This document shows, piece by piece, positions 20,821 through 32,672 of a DNA stretch of 64,000 bases; positions within the stretch are counted from its first letter, which is position 1; every line of letters starts with the position of its first letter. Both the position numbers and the translations under genes were made by a program. The notes under the pieces were generated by a model. The model made no database searches. It saw only the letters and a program-made list of their open reading frames with translations, and had not been told where the DNA came from. Origin of the DNA: Onthophagus taurus (lineage: Eukaryota > Arthropoda > Insecta > Coleoptera > Scarabaeidae); contig NC_091970.1 of assembly GCF_036711975.1 (NCBI RefSeq), positions 12,159,501 through 12,223,500 of the forward strand, written 5' to 3'.

Positions 20821-21503
20821 AGTTTAGACAATCTTGTACATGTTTTGATAATTTTAGCCACATTTTGTTCATTTTAGACTGTTTTGAACAAATTTAGACA
20901 ATGTTTGGTAATCCATGTTGCGAGTCATAATAGTATACAATAGCGAATCGATTAATATGATTCGACATGTGAGCCATTCGTTGCATGTCTCGGAGTCGAC
21001 AATACAGTAACTTAAGTAAGAACACCACACAACATGATTCATAGTAACTATTGACGAATGAAAGCAACAGTCAAGCAACGAATTAGCGAATATGATTCAC
21101 TAAGTGAGCCATTCGCTGCAGGTCTTTGAGCTACAAATAAAATAAATTTCGTATGAATTGTCTTCGTCTCTCCGTACTAGCTGTATTATGTTTATGGATT
21201 ACCACAGCATTAATGGCGTCCTGGTGTTTTTTATAGATGGCTGCATTTTCTGCAAACTAACCCATAATCTTGTAAATGTCAAAATCGATCACTTACATTT
21301 ATAAATCTGCCATAAGTCAGAAACTACAAGCGATACAGAAAAATGTTTTGCACGAAAATTGTTCATTTTGAACCAAAAAAGCATAATCCATAACAAAGAT
21401 CTATTCTAGATGGCTGCATTTTCTGAAACTACTTCATAATCATCTAAATGTCAAATTCAGATTACAATTTGTAATCTGAATCCGACAAACAAGACGTAAA
21501 GAT
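20821..21503. repeat. Low-complexity and short repeated segments
   Basis: 20821-20905 is made of degenerate TTTAGACAATTTTG-like units, also seen at 32513-32620 and 39079-39640. TGAGCCATTCG-centred blocks occur twice (near 20970 and 21106). A further direct repeat beginning TAGATGGCTGCATTTTCTG occurs at about 21236 and 21409. No gene is present. Confidence 0.45.
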
Positions 21504-21516
21504 AACGCTAATTGAA

Positions 21517-23593
21517 TTGAGGCTCTGAGCCGACCGTTATAACCGTTAGAGGTCAATCAGTCATCGACATCACACTCGCTTCGATGGGTATCTCGTCTTC
21601 GATCCACAATTGGACGGTTTCCGACAATGTTTCTATGTCCGACCATAGATGGATCACTTTCGATCTTGGTACCATAAAGATTGGAAAGAACCTAAAGCGT
21701 AACCCCAGAAGGACGGATATGGGCGTGTTCAGATCCTTGCTAACTGCGTGTTTGAGCGACATTGGGTTGCGTAAGCCAACTGAAAGCTTTAAAGTTGAAA
21801 ACCAATCAGTCTCTCCTCCTTTCTTTTGAAAACTCTGGAAAGACTGTGTGATCGCTACATTAGAGATTTCTGTCTTCCAACTAAACCAGTAAATCCTAAT
21901 CAACACGCCTACACTCAGGGCAAGTCCACACTAACAGCTCTTCACTCAGTGACCAGCTTTGTTGGTGGAGCGCTGGACCTAAAGGAGTCCGCCCTGGGTG
22001 TTTTCATAGATATAGAGGGAGCTTTTGATAAAACAAAAGCTTGTGCTGTTTGATAGGATGCGAGTAGCTCTTAAATTGATAGAGACTTGGTGTGACGAAC
22101 AAAGACTCTCTGTGAATCCTAAGAAGACAGAGATGATTCTTTTCACACGGATGAGGAAGGTTGGCAAGCCCAGAATGCCATCCCTTGCTAATACTCCATT
22201 GGTATTGTCAAAAGAAGTTAAATATCTGGGCATCACGCTTGTCAATAAAATGACATGGAAAGCCCACCTAGATAATAGAGTTAAAAAAGCGTACGTTGCA
22301 TTCGGTCAATGCCGGAGGGCTATAGGTAAGACATGGGGTTTGTCTCCCAAAAATGCCCTCTGGATTTACACGACTGTAATCCGACCTATACATATGGTGC
22401 AGTAGTATGGTGGTTAAAGACCCTACAGTCGACATCTACTGCTGCACATATTAAAGTACAGAGACTTGCGTATTTGTATGTTACAGGTGCGCTGCGGACT
22501 ACCCCCACTGCAGCCATGAAAAACATGTTAAACCTAACGCCACTTCATTTGTTCATCCAAGAGGTGGCATTGGTGACCATAATTCGACTGCGAGCAGCAG
22601 GAATTCTAATGGGTGAGAGAAATAGTAAAAATGCCAATCTCTGGAATAAAATGGTGGAATACTCACCACTTCTGGATTGTGTAACGGACATTATACCCCT
22701 ACAACACATTTTTACGAAGAAATATCTCACCCACCCAAGTTCCACAGAAGTAGAGGTAAAAAACAGCCTTAAAATCTACACTGATGGTTCAAAGAGACGA
22801 GAAGGAGCTGGAGCCGGAGTCTTCTCTTACGATATCCGACTCCACGTATCTGAACCTCTAGGTAAAAGTACCACCGTCATACAGGCGGAGTTAATCGCCA
22901 TACAACTTGCCGCTGATGTTATTGTCAGGTCCAACTTGGTAGGTAAGACTTTTACAATTTATACTGACAGTAAACAAGCTATTTTGGACTTCAATGTATA
23001 AAAGGACACTCGACTTGTTCAGGTAACAAGCACGCTGATAGGCTTGCCAAAAGGGCTGCCAAGCGAGCGCCATGTTCGTCTGAACCGATAATCGCTCCGT
23101 CCTTATCAACTCAGATTGAGATTATTAAAGATTTTACCCACAAAAAGTTTATGAACTGGTGGGATAGGGTTAAGGGCTGCCATCTGTCTAAGGAAGTATT
23201 ACATTATCCTTCAGCAGAGGCAGCCTTATCTTTCGTAAGGCTTTACGAACTGTAACGGGACTCGTCACGGATCACTGTAAAGTAAACAAGCATCTTTATA
23301 ACCTTAAGCTTGCTGTTAGTCCTCTCTGTCGCCTCTGTAAAGAGAGCGAGGAGACGGTCCGACACATCTCGTGTGAATGACCCACTCTGCAAGACCTCAG
23401 AATGAGAGACTTCGGAGAGGAATGGCCGACCACAGATGGCATCAGGAATACACCTCTGAGCTGTATCCTAGCCTTCGGAAATTCCTTAGGCTGGTTGATA
23501 TAGCCGGAGAGAGTGTAGGAGGACGTACAAGGGGCCCGTTGGGGCCTAGGTGCTGTATGCGTAAGCATACCCTCCGCTTTCCTACATACATAC
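21517..23593 (+). mobile_element. 5'-truncated LINE with RNase H, 13-bp target duplication
   Basis: It is flanked by the 13-bp direct repeat AACGCTAATTGAA (21504-21516 and 23594-23606) and ends in a TACA-repeat tail. Inside, on the plus strand, are the end of an endonuclease domain, part of an RT and an RNase H. It has inserted into a minus-strand Gypsy protease gene exactly within the active-site codons. Confidence 0.9.
21562..23380 (+). pseudogene. LINE ORF2 remnants: endonuclease end, RT, RNase H, zinc motif
   Basis: In order: the end of an AP-type endonuclease (DITLASMGIS and SDHRWITF near 21560-21660). Then RT pieces, ALGVFIDIEGAFD near 22000, followed by a deletion that removes the YxDD catalytic motif. 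The thumb region (LSVNPKKTEMILF, KYLGITL) follows. RNase H carries IYTDGSKRREGAG, an E in IQAELIAIQ, and IYTDSKQAI. Finally a Cys-rich motif, CRLCKESEETVRH, near 23330. Several frameshifts separate these. RNase H after the RT and the C-x2-C-H tail fit I-type LINEs; the clade was not tested. It is inactive. Confidence 0.85.
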
Positions 23594-24494
23594 AACGCTA
23601 ATTGAAGCTCCTGTATCAAGTAATAATTTAAATTTATTGTTTTTGAAATTAACTGTTATAAAATTTTCACCGTTTAATTTTAAAATATTAGCATGAATAG
23701 AACAATCATCTTTAGGAACGAAAAAATTGATTTTCTTCCTCTTTTCCTTCTGAATTTATATTATTTAATTCTTGTGCAGTATAAACACTTCTACTATTAT
23801 TGTTCGAGTTGTTGAAATATCCACGACCTCGTTGTGTTCCTTGAAAATTATTAAAATTACTGCCGCGATTTCTGAAATTGTTTTGTCCTCTAAAACTATT
23901 CTGTCTGAAATTATTTCTACCTCTGAAACTGTTAAACCTATTGGATTGATTTTGGTGTGTACTTGTATTATTATGATTATTTTGATAAGTTCTAAAGTTG
24001 GATGGTGAATTACGCATAAAATGATATACTTGTGCAGATGAAGAACCTTTTTTAGAGTTTTCCTCATCCTTCGCACCAGCAATTCGTCTTTTAAAGTAGA
24101 ATAATTCTTAGCCTTAACTATTGTGCTCAAATCATGATTTCGTAATCCGTTAGCAAATACATTAATAGCCACTTTTTCATTTTCTACACGTAAAATTTTT
24201 GCAGCGTCATTGTTCCCGTTTGATTGACTTATAGTTAGATTAGTCTAGTAACCTATCAAACTCGTCTATCGATTTATTATCTTGTTTTGGGGTATGTAAT
24301 TCTAAAGATAAAGCGGGAGCGGATAGTTTCGTTAATAAATGTTCTTTCATATCACGAATTAAGTCACTATTATTGCCGTAGGTGGTATTTAACTTAATTT
24401 CGCGCTATGTGAAAGTTTTGCTTTTAAAACAAATATTGTTAATAACTTTTTACAATCATTTAACAAGTCATTATATAATTCGATGGAATCAATT
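23594..24494 (-). pseudogene. Gypsy gag C-terminus and protease start (minus strand)
   Basis: Read from 24494 downward, the sequence gives the end of a Gag core (VAINVFANGLRNHDLSTIVK). A Gly/Arg/Asn-rich tail with repeated FRG, RGR and NNF units follows (23712-24017), an RNA-binding type tail. Then comes the start of an aspartic protease, with LLDTGAS encoded at about 23605-23627. The frame is broken by a shift near 24050-24100 and by stops around 24260-24420. The LINE at 21517 entered within the protease active-site codons, and the sequence on the far side (21480-21503) holds only a few more residues. RT and integrase of this provirus are not here. The rest of gag is at 28205-28587. Confidence 0.8.
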
Positions 24495-24498
24495 AATT

Positions 24499-27400
24499 CG
24501 ATGTGGATCTGACAAAACGACGTAAGCGCCATTTGTCAAATTTTGCAGTAACTTAATAAAAATGATTGCTATGTATAATTATAATTGAATTATAACGCCA
24601 ATACATTTTTCATGTTTTGTTTAACTACCATAACCGTTCTAGTACAACAAAGTTAGCAACAAATACTTGGATTTCCAGTAAAAAAGGTTTTCATGTCGCT
24701 TAAGTCGTTTTAAGATTACAAATGGCGCTTAAGTCTTAAATACATGTAGTTACGCCATTCACTTTGTATGAAATTGTGATCAAAGTGGTACTTACGTCAA
24801 ACTTACGTCGTAGATAATTTTTTCCATTGATCACTTGTTGCCTCTTACGCAGCTGTATGTTTCGTTGCTTAAGCAAAGTGTTTACTAAGGCCAATTGATT
24901 TAGTGATGCGTAACAGTCACATTGCTGCCAATGGTTATTATTTTTTGAATACTCTATCAATAACTAAATCATACAAATTATGATCTTAATATGAAAAAAA
25001 GAATATTTATTCAGTAACATAGTAAGAATCAAACTAAGAAAAATATAAAATTTTTTCTTATGTACCTACGCAATGACATAAAATAAAAAATACTTTTTTA
25101 AACAAATAAAAATTGTAAATGACTCTTTTAACAACAAAAATAAAAATATTCATTAGTGACATAAATAATACTAAACTAAAAATCACATTTTAAGTAGGTA
25201 TAGACACGAGTACAATAAGGTAATAAATTCAGTTCTGCTGGAAGTCTTCAATATCAGTGTCAGGTAAGATGTCCGGGATATTAGCTTTCGTTTTTAATGA
25301 AAAATATTCATGATGATATTGGGGCTCTATTACAAACTTTTTACACAGGTCAGTAAGATCATCATATTTGTTTTTATTGATTGGCAATTCAGAGTTGTAG
25401 GCACGTTGTGGGACAGCTTTACCCAAGTTTTTAGTCTGGAGGGGACTTCGTCTGCATTTCCATCGTCCTCCTCATAAGCGTACTTTATTTTAATACTATT
25501 TGAACAGCGCTTGTCAAAAAGTATTTCCACTATATCAGATATTTTAATATCAATGCCGGACGACGTTTTAAGTTTTTTATTTGGAATTATGCTCTCCCAA
25601 TCGAAAATTGCATCATATTTGGTAACAATCACATTATAGGGCTTTGGTTTCGTTCGAGAATTTCTTATTACTGTCGGCCATTCTGAAGGAGCTTGAATGA
25701 ACATGTTCTTTGATCTTCGTTCGATTACTGCGTGGACACTATCAACTAGCATGTATGTATGCCCGGATACCAAGTAAGTAATTCTGATTGTTTTAATGTT
25801 TTCTGACTTGCTGAGAAAATACGAGATCATGCTAATCATATGCTTATTTTTATTCTGTCCTGGACAGTTATCACAAAAAAGATGAATGTTTTGTTTCGCA
25901 GTTGCTATATTAGAGTCTAAATTAGATAAGTATGAAAACAGATGCGTGCATATTTCATTTGCCCCTCGTTTTCCATCATTTTCCCCCCATACATAACAAA
26001 ATGTATTGGAAGATCCACTTTCGTATATGCAAAAGTTATAAGTGGCGTATTTTCTAGAGAAGCCTAATAACATACTAGTGCCATGGGGAGTGGTCAACAC
26101 CTTTTGTAGGTCAAAACTAAGCCACAATAGAGGTCTCATCTATTTTGGTTTGTTTATTTAGAAAATATTGCTTCGCTTTATTTTTTTTTCTATATGGATA
26201 AAGTAATCAGCTTCATCCTTTTCTGTTCTTAAGTTTTTGGGTAGATTTTTATATCTCTCACAATTGACACATTTGTCTTTCTTAGGGACATGAATTCCTA
26301 TATTGTACTCCTTTTTTAAAATTCTTTTGAAGCTAGAGTTACTAATAACTTTGCCGGAAATTTCATTGGTATACATAGTATACAAATTTTTAAACGTTTT
26401 TATATCCGCAGGAAGATACAACTTAGAAGAAGACCCTCTACAATAATGCGAGGGAACAGCTGGTAACCTTTTAATAATATTTTCAAGGTCCAACTTCTGA
26501 TCTTTGGTAATTTTATGTGATGGCTCATGCTTACCTCTCAAGTCTTTCACTTCAGAAAATTTTCCCTCTATGGCGTTTCTTATTATTCTCTGCGTAATTC
26601 CTAAAGTTGCAATGAAAAATTGTTGACAAACTTTCTCTTGAACTTGTTGACGTAGAAAATGGTGTTCATATGTTAATAATCTTCTTGAATTTTCATTTGG
26701 AGTTCTTTTCCGTTTCACTGGAACCAATTTTATGCATCCATTTATATAGGATTTTTGAGATACGCCATTTCCCATTCTCCAAAAGTTATTGAATAACTCC
26801 TGTCGCTCTTCAACGGAAAAGAGATTGCAGTTATTCCTACACTTTTTATCCTTACATGGATTTGGTAATATTGTTTTAGGGGGAACTGTTTTTCCTTTGT
26901 AGTCTTTGTAACGTTTCCCAATAGATTTTCTTCTTTTATTTGTCGCTTTACTTCCCAAGTCGCTCCTCTTTCGCTTCCGCTTTTCAGCTAAATCATTATC
27001 ATTAGAAAAGTTTAGACCTGATAAGTTATCAGTAAGATGGGAGTCAGATATGTCAGAAGAGTCGGGAGATTGCTGAGAGGTACAGGGCTCGCAGGAGGCC
27101 TGGTCGTAAGAGAAGTCATAGGATTGTGGGAGTTTGTCATCTTGTTTCGGTTGACCAGTTTCAGTTTCAAATTCGTATTCCGAAGAGCTGCTACTGTATA
27201 CTACAAGTCGCTGACGAGCACACTCGTTGAGGTTTTCATTAGATTGTGTATTATCTTCAGGATTCATTAATACATTTAAGACAGTATTATCTCCAAAATC
27301 CATGACAGGAAGTAGCTCTGTCATGACTGCTAATTCATTCAAATTCGCACATTTATTTTCATTGTTTAAGTTTATAAAAATTAAATCATTTTTTTCAAAC

Positions 27401-28197
27401 GATTCTGCAATCCAGTTCTCATCAGGTGCATTAGGTTCTTCGGGAATATTTTGTTGTTTTGCAGTGGCATTTTTAGGGTCTTCCACAATAATAATATTGC
27501 TATCTTGGTTTTCTTTCTCCTTTAATACCATGTTTAATATTTTTTTCCCTCGAGACATCCTAAAACAAAAATGAATCGTATTTATCCGCGTAAGCGACAA
27601 ACATGAACAGCTTTAAAAGTTATTTTGTGATAAAATTGAGGATTTTCAAGGCAGGTGTTATTATTCAATTGAATGATTAGTGTGACCCAATGTTGTTATA
27701 CCGTAAAATACATTCATTTAAAAGGTCAAACAACCGCATTAACCAATTCAAGAACTCTCATAAAACAAAATGCTTTCACTGGCGGTTACGCGGTTGGATT
27801 TTATTAGCGTAAAGTGCTTAAGCGACATATTATAATTTTATGAAATTTCTTTACAAAAATGCAGTATATTCCTATAATAATTAAGTTTGAGGTCTTTAAA
27901 AAAGAATGATGTTACAACAAATGCAAATAATAAACATAAATACTCACTTACCTATTTAATAATGTAAGCACAAAATCACTAAACTTGTCGGTTACGACCA
28001 CGCATGAACCCTGAGTTTTGAGGTTAGGGGCTTAATTTGGAGCTTAAGCAAATTTAATCATGAATAAAATGCCACGGCTTAATTTGTCGCTTATGAGACC
28101 GGTACCAATCGACGCAGCGTACTTCTATTTACAAGAAACCGCTAAAACCCAAGTTTTTTAGATTTGGCGCTTACGTCGTTTTGTCAGATCCACATCG
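24499..28197 (-). mobile_element. Sola-like DNA transposon B, target duplication AATT
   Basis: It starts CGATGTGGATCTGACAAAAC at 24499 and ends with the reverse complement at 28197, with AATT on both sides (24495-24498 and 28198-28201). The TIR is about 35 bp. It splits the minus-strand Gypsy gag. Near both ends are repeated GCGCTTACGTCG/GCGCTTAAGTCG-type motifs (24515, 24694, 24724, 24790, 27811, 28042, 28087, 28165). The protein inside is related to that of element A at 10818-14342, and both elements begin with CG and leave 4-bp duplications. Confidence 0.82.
25229..27600 (-). pseudogene. Sola-like transposase B, interrupted
   Basis: A likely start is the ATG near 27558 (MSRGKKIL), just after an AG acceptor-like site. 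The N-terminal 200 residues are acidic and Ser-rich. A basic patch (EKRKRKRSDLGS) follows, then a CKDKKCRNNC zinc-like motif, a VCQQFFIATLGIT block, SHYCRGSSSKLYLP, and PKKDKCVNC. Two in-frame stops at 26160-26158 and near 26142 interrupt the frame. The catalytic part follows: SFDLQKVL (first Asp), FCDNCPGQNKN (second Asp) and a GHTYMLVDSVHAVIER block with the likely third acidic residue. A frameshift near 25425 displaces the last 60 residues (MGKAVPQRAYNSELP onward). Same domain order as the protein of element A. Inactive. Confidence 0.78.
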
Positions 28198-28204
28198 AAT
28201 TGTT

Positions 28205-28587
28205 TTGTGATTTCTTCCGAATTGTCCATTGTTGGTAACAAATTGGAAGCTGTTTTTAAATCAAACTTTTCAGCCATTTTGGTACTACAAATTATTACTT
28301 TTTCAATACTAATTTTTCTTTCTGCCAAACAACTTCTTATTCCTTTTAGAAAATTTTCTATTTCTACAACATATGCCCTAGCTTGCTTAATTATGTCAAT
28401 ACTATTTTGTTCTTTATTAAATGCTAAGCTAACAATCGAAAATTTGTTTTAAATTTTTTCTAACTTTAAAAATTTCTTATTAGTTATATCTAAATTTTAT
28501 CTACGTTCTTGATTATCGTTTGTTAAATTTCTATTAAAAACTCTAAGCTCTTCATAAAGTTCTTTAATTATAACAAAATTACTCATT
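28205..28587 (-). pseudogene. Gypsy gag N-terminus, split from its C-terminus by Sola-like element B
   Basis: The ATG at 28587 opens a frame MSNFVIIKELYEELRVF that stops after about 29 residues. Further pieces of the same Gag follow (VVEIENFLKGIRSC, STKMAEKFDLKTAS) up to the AATT target at 28198. The predicted protein is the capsid precursor of the element. Stops and shifts show that it is decayed. The other half is at 23594-24494. Confidence 0.6.
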
Positions 28588-28989
28588 TACTAAATGTTAA
28601 ATACATACTTCTAAATTTTCATTATTCCAAGTAATCCATTTACTGGCACTTCTCACTTTTCACGTTTTTCCGTTTTCTTTTTCACTTATATACAACACAC
28701 ACTGTTGTATCCATGAGAGATTCCCTACTTTTCTTCATCTCACGTTGGACGGACTTGACGATCTTCTTTTCCATTCTTCTACGATATAGACGGCACTCAA
28801 CGAATATTAGCAGCATCAAAATCAATCGCCAACTGAATTGAATGATGTTGATGGATTATTTGTTTGGCCTCCACTATTGCCTGATTGCACTATTGGGATT
28901 TCTTCTTGTTTTGATTGATTTTTACCCATTTTCGTTTTTTCTTTTGTTCTTCTTTCTTATTTCTCTATTTTCAGTTTTCGTAGCTGCGG

Positions 28990-29004
28990 CTGGCAGGGTC
29001 GCCA
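28990..29004 (-). promoter_or_regulatory. Retroelement primer-binding site
   Basis: TGGCGACCCTGCCAG on the minus strand follows ...GGGTCAATACA, the likely end of a 5' LTR, and precedes the gag start by about 400 bases. TGGCGACC-type sites pair with the 3' end of a tRNA in Gypsy elements. The remaining LTR (29005-29044) is cut short by the next insertion. The leader 28588-28989 holds no recognisable gene. Confidence 0.6.
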
Positions 29005-29046
29005 TGTATTGACCCCATTTGGGTCTTTAGGTGGTTAGGGTGTATA

Positions 29047-31230
29047 CAGGGTGCCCCGTTAAAGTTACGGAGCGGCTGTATCTCGACAACGGTAAAGCCT
29101 AGAAGTTTGGGAAAGAAATCCTTATAGGCAAAGTGGCCAAGAGAAATAGCTGGAAATTATTTTGAACTGCGTAATTCGACCGCTAGGGGGCGTAACTGCC
29201 ATTGAGAAACATAAAATTCCCGCTATCTCAGGAACTTAGAAGATGAGCTATAATTTTGACAACATCATTTAATAGCCTGGATAATACCGCTTCGCTTTTG
29301 TTTTGCGATATTTCTCATATCTGTCATAATAAGGGAGGGGGAGGCCAATGCGTTTTCATATGTTTACATTTTAATATCTCTTGGACCATTCAACCGATTT
29401 GAATATTTTCGGTGTTGTTTGAAAGACCATTTTATGCTCTTTTTAAAGATATTTTCAGTAAGACCGTTTGCTTTAAAACAAATAAGCTAGAGGGCGTTAT
29501 CTGCAGCGATTACATATTTTTGTGATTTTTGAAAAAAAAGTTAAATGGAACGGTACTATTTACTTTACTGACCCTTAGTCACCTTAAAATTTGCAAAATT
29601 TTAGTGAAAACCGCATCTCGATATTGCCACCCGTTCTCGAATTATAGAAGAAAATGTTAAAAACTCGAGTGCCATCAATCGGATCCAGTTACCTCATCGA
29701 GAAAAACAATTCACATAACCATGGTAACTGTAAACATGTCCTTTACTAACACAGAAGCGTATGATAGAGCGTATGATGATTTATTTTCAATGTTTTGAAT
29801 ACGATGCAACTGCATGGCAAAAATGTGCAATGCAATTACGACAAAGAAAGACATTTTTCTCTAGAAGTGTTTTTAAGATTGACTTAGCGATTGCGGTAAA
29901 CTGACAACATCTATTCAACATCTCTATGAATTCGTAAATCACATTGGTGCGCAATGTGATCCCACATAATCTGGGAACTCCGAAAGCAATTGTCCACAAG
30001 ATTCCTCAAAGGAATAATATCTCCTCCACATTGTTTTACATCAGGCCTTAACAGATTGTGATAACAGATTGAACAATTATCATTGACTTTTAAATATGAT
30101 TTGGGCAAATCCAAACCTTTTATCACAAATGCCATGGATGCATGAAACATCTCTCCACAAGCTGGTGTAAACTTGCATAATATGTATTCTTGGTTCGAGC
30201 AAAACCCACATTATTGCTTTCACCCCTTTATCTAAATTATTTTACTATTGGGTAGACTAAACGACCTGACTTTTCAAGAAAAACCAATTACCAGGGAAAA
30301 TATGACAAAACACTAAATGCCGGTAGAAACGTCGAAACTAGATTCAATAAATGCATCGAGGTTTATGGAAGGCATTTCGAACATTAGTGAACGGTTTTTG
30401 TCAAAAATTTAAGTAATTCTAAGTATTTTGGTTTATTTTGTTTTATTATCATTGTTGACGTTTCATTGATCGGTTGGCTTTTAAACACGCCTCAAAAGTA
30501 GTTTTGAGGCAGTTCTAAGCTTGGATAAAGTGTGAAGGAAGGGTCCAGGTAATAATATTTTTGTGCTCTCTTATTTGTTTCCTAAGGTAACTTGATCCGA
30601 TTAAGATTTACGAATTTTCAACATTTTCTTCTATAATTCGAGAATGGATATAGATATCGAGATGCGGTTTTCACTAATATTTAGCAAATTTTATGGTGAT
30701 TAAGGGTCTCTGAAGTAAATAGTACCGTTCCATTTAACTTTCTTTCAAAAATCACAAAAATAAGTAACCCTTGCAGATAACGGCCTCTAGCTTATTTGTT
30801 TTAAACCAAGCGGTCATACTGAAAATATCTTTTAAAGGAACATGAAATGCTCTTTCAAACAAGACCAAAAATATTCAAATCGGTTGAATGGTCCCGGAGA
30901 TATTAAAATGTAAACATTTGAAAACGCATTGGCCTCCCCCTCCGTTATTATGACAGATATGAGAAATATTGCAAAACAAAAGCGATACGGTATTATCCAA
31001 GCTACAAAATGATGTTGTCAAAGTTATAGCTCATCGTCTAACTTTTTGAGATAGCGGGAATTTTATGTTTCTCTATGGCAGTTACGCCCCCTAGCGGTCG
31101 AATTACGAACTTCAAAATAATTTCCAGCTATTTCTCTTGCCCACTTTACTTATAAGGATCTTTTTCCCAAACCTATAGGCCTTGCCGTTGTCGAGATACA
31201 GCCGCTCCGTACCCTTAACAGGACACCCTG
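29047..31230. mobile_element. TA-flanked element with ~640-bp inverted arms
   Basis: It begins CAGGGTGCCCCGTTAAAG after TA (29045-29046) and ends ...ACAGGACACCCTG before TA (31231-31232). The arms 29047-29690 and 30590-31230 are inverted copies with scattered mismatches. Just inside the left arm a frame resembling a mariner transposase N-terminus survives (29727-29893: MSFTNTEAYD..., later QRKTFFSRSVF). The rest of the transposase is missing and a Cys-rich minus-strand frame lies in its place. The right terminus closely matches the right end of the mariner remnant at 45796-46537, so these are one family. Confidence 0.82.
29911..30210 (-). CDS. Cysteine-rich open frame of unknown origin inside the TA-flanked element
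   Basis: About 99 codons are open between stops, beginning CGFCSNQEYILCKFTPACGE and ending HQCDLRIHRDVE. Cysteines occur in spaced pairs (C-x2-C, DNCSIC) with His nearby (HIAHQC), which suggests a zinc-binding module. Two in-frame Met codons (near 30150 and 30135) could start it, and no intron signal was identified. It is not part of any mariner transposase I know. It may be a captured host exon, a fragment of another element or a virus-derived piece. Its function is unknown. Confidence 0.35.
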   Translation of the reverse strand, partial: CGFCSNQEYILCKFTPACGEMFHASMAFVIKGLDLPKSYLKVNDNCSICYHNLLRPDVKQCGGDIIPLRNLVDNCFRSSQIMWDHIAHQCDLRIHRDVE

Positions 31231-31349
31231 TATATTTATTTCCGACAATATTTAAATACTTTTCAGTTTAAGAATACTGATTTATTTTAGTTATTACATG
31301 TCTATTGTGTTCGTTAAAACTATGTGGCTACCAATGCTTTTCGCTTAGA

Positions 31350-32281
31350 ATTATTGACTACCTATACAGTATGTCCCCGGATCGAGTTTACGCTTTTCAA
31401 TTACACTTGAGAAGAAAAAATTGAAATCCTCATCTTGTCTTTTAGTATTATTTTCAGAAATTGAAGAGTTTGTATGTATAATGTTGTCATTACATAAAAT
31501 TGTGTCAATGCAGAAATCTTTCACACTGTTAATTGGTTCTAAGAAAGAATTCGTTGGGGGATAAAGGAAGCAAGCTGCTTTGTGGTAGATGCTTAAATTT
31601 GGAACCCACTTATTTCAATCTGGTTCAAAATATTTTCTTTTAGTTTTCGTATAGGACGGTATAGGTGGGTGTGTTCATTTTCTTGTGTACATGCTTGTCT
31701 TAAACTATTCACTGAAAGGTATACATAATTAATGGTTACATAATTTACTCCTTGCAGTTTCCGATTAATTATGTCAAATTTATCAAAAAGTTTAACCAAA
31801 ATGTTTAACATTGGGAACATGTCGTTTACATAACGTGATACTGTTGTTGAATTCGGAATCAGCTCGTCAATGTTAATATTACTTCCATACTTTGCCCCAA
31901 TATCGATCAATTTTTGAACCATTTTTTTGAAGCCCTTTCCATCTACCGATGAAAAAGGCCGACAATCTTCAATCACCCATTGAGAACAGGCATACAGTAC
32001 ACTCTCTGTGTCTTCACTATTTACATGTGTTATTTCTCGTTCGCCATTATTATTAGTTTCAATATAGCATCTATGATGAACGAGGTTTGAGGTTTGCTTG
32101 CCATTATATTTTAAAATTTTGTTCATTTTCGGCAATAAACAATTCCATCTATTATACTGTCATCTTGTTTTTTAATAAGGCCAACTAAATTCCAAATTTT
32201 ACTCACACTATTTGGTTTTGCTATTATATGATAATCACCAGTATTGATTTTTGTAATTATTTCAACATTCGCCATATCCAT
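31350..32281 (-). pseudogene. hAT transposase remnant with BED-type zinc finger
   Basis: From the ATG at 32281 the frame gives SVSKIWNLVGLIKKQ and then a zinc-finger-like C-R-K-x-N-K-I-L-K-Y with TSNLVHHRC, the BED pattern. A one-base deletion at the second Cys codon near 32128 breaks the frame. Downstream, WVIEDCRPFSSVDGKGFKKM and the following TTVSRYV are characteristic of the hAT transposase region before the RNase H-like core. The frame ends at 31593. Further remnants (YPPTNSFLEPINS and similar) occur in other frames down to about 31350. Most of the catalytic core is missing. hAT transposases move DNA with 8-bp duplications. Ends of the element were not found. Confidence 0.72.
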
Positions 32282-32512
32282 ATTGATTTACAACACACTC
32301 GTTTTTTGAAAAAAACTTCTTCGTTAATGACAATTTCTCGATGAGAATATAAGGAACTTACAATTAGATAAAGTCACTACTGGTCACTACCAATTGACAT
32401 TTCACAAATTTGTAACAAAAGTAACTAGATTTGTTAATGTCATAGCCTTCTAATAGTGTCATCTATTAGATATACATTTCTTGAAAACGATTTTTTAACA
32501 CTTTTTTTGGTT

Positions 32513-32620
32513 AACTTTGAATAATTTTAAACAATTTCAGATAATATTGCACGTGCTTAGACAAGTTTAAATAACTATAGATATTGCGCGCCGAATTTAG
32601 ATAATTTTAAACACAATCAT
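32513..32620. repeat. TTTAGATAATTTTAAACA-like low-complexity repeat (left block)
   Basis: Degenerate units like those at 39079-39640. The two blocks flank the Penelope-like element, which probably inserted into one larger repeat region. Confidence 0.45.
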
Positions 32621-32672
32621 TTAAAAATAAAACGAAAAAACTTCTTAACTTGCTATATTTAATAAATTGGAA

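Noticed and set aside
23772..24008. 78-codon plus-strand frame
   Set aside because: It is the antisense of the Gly/Arg/Asn-rich Gypsy gag tail on the minus strand.
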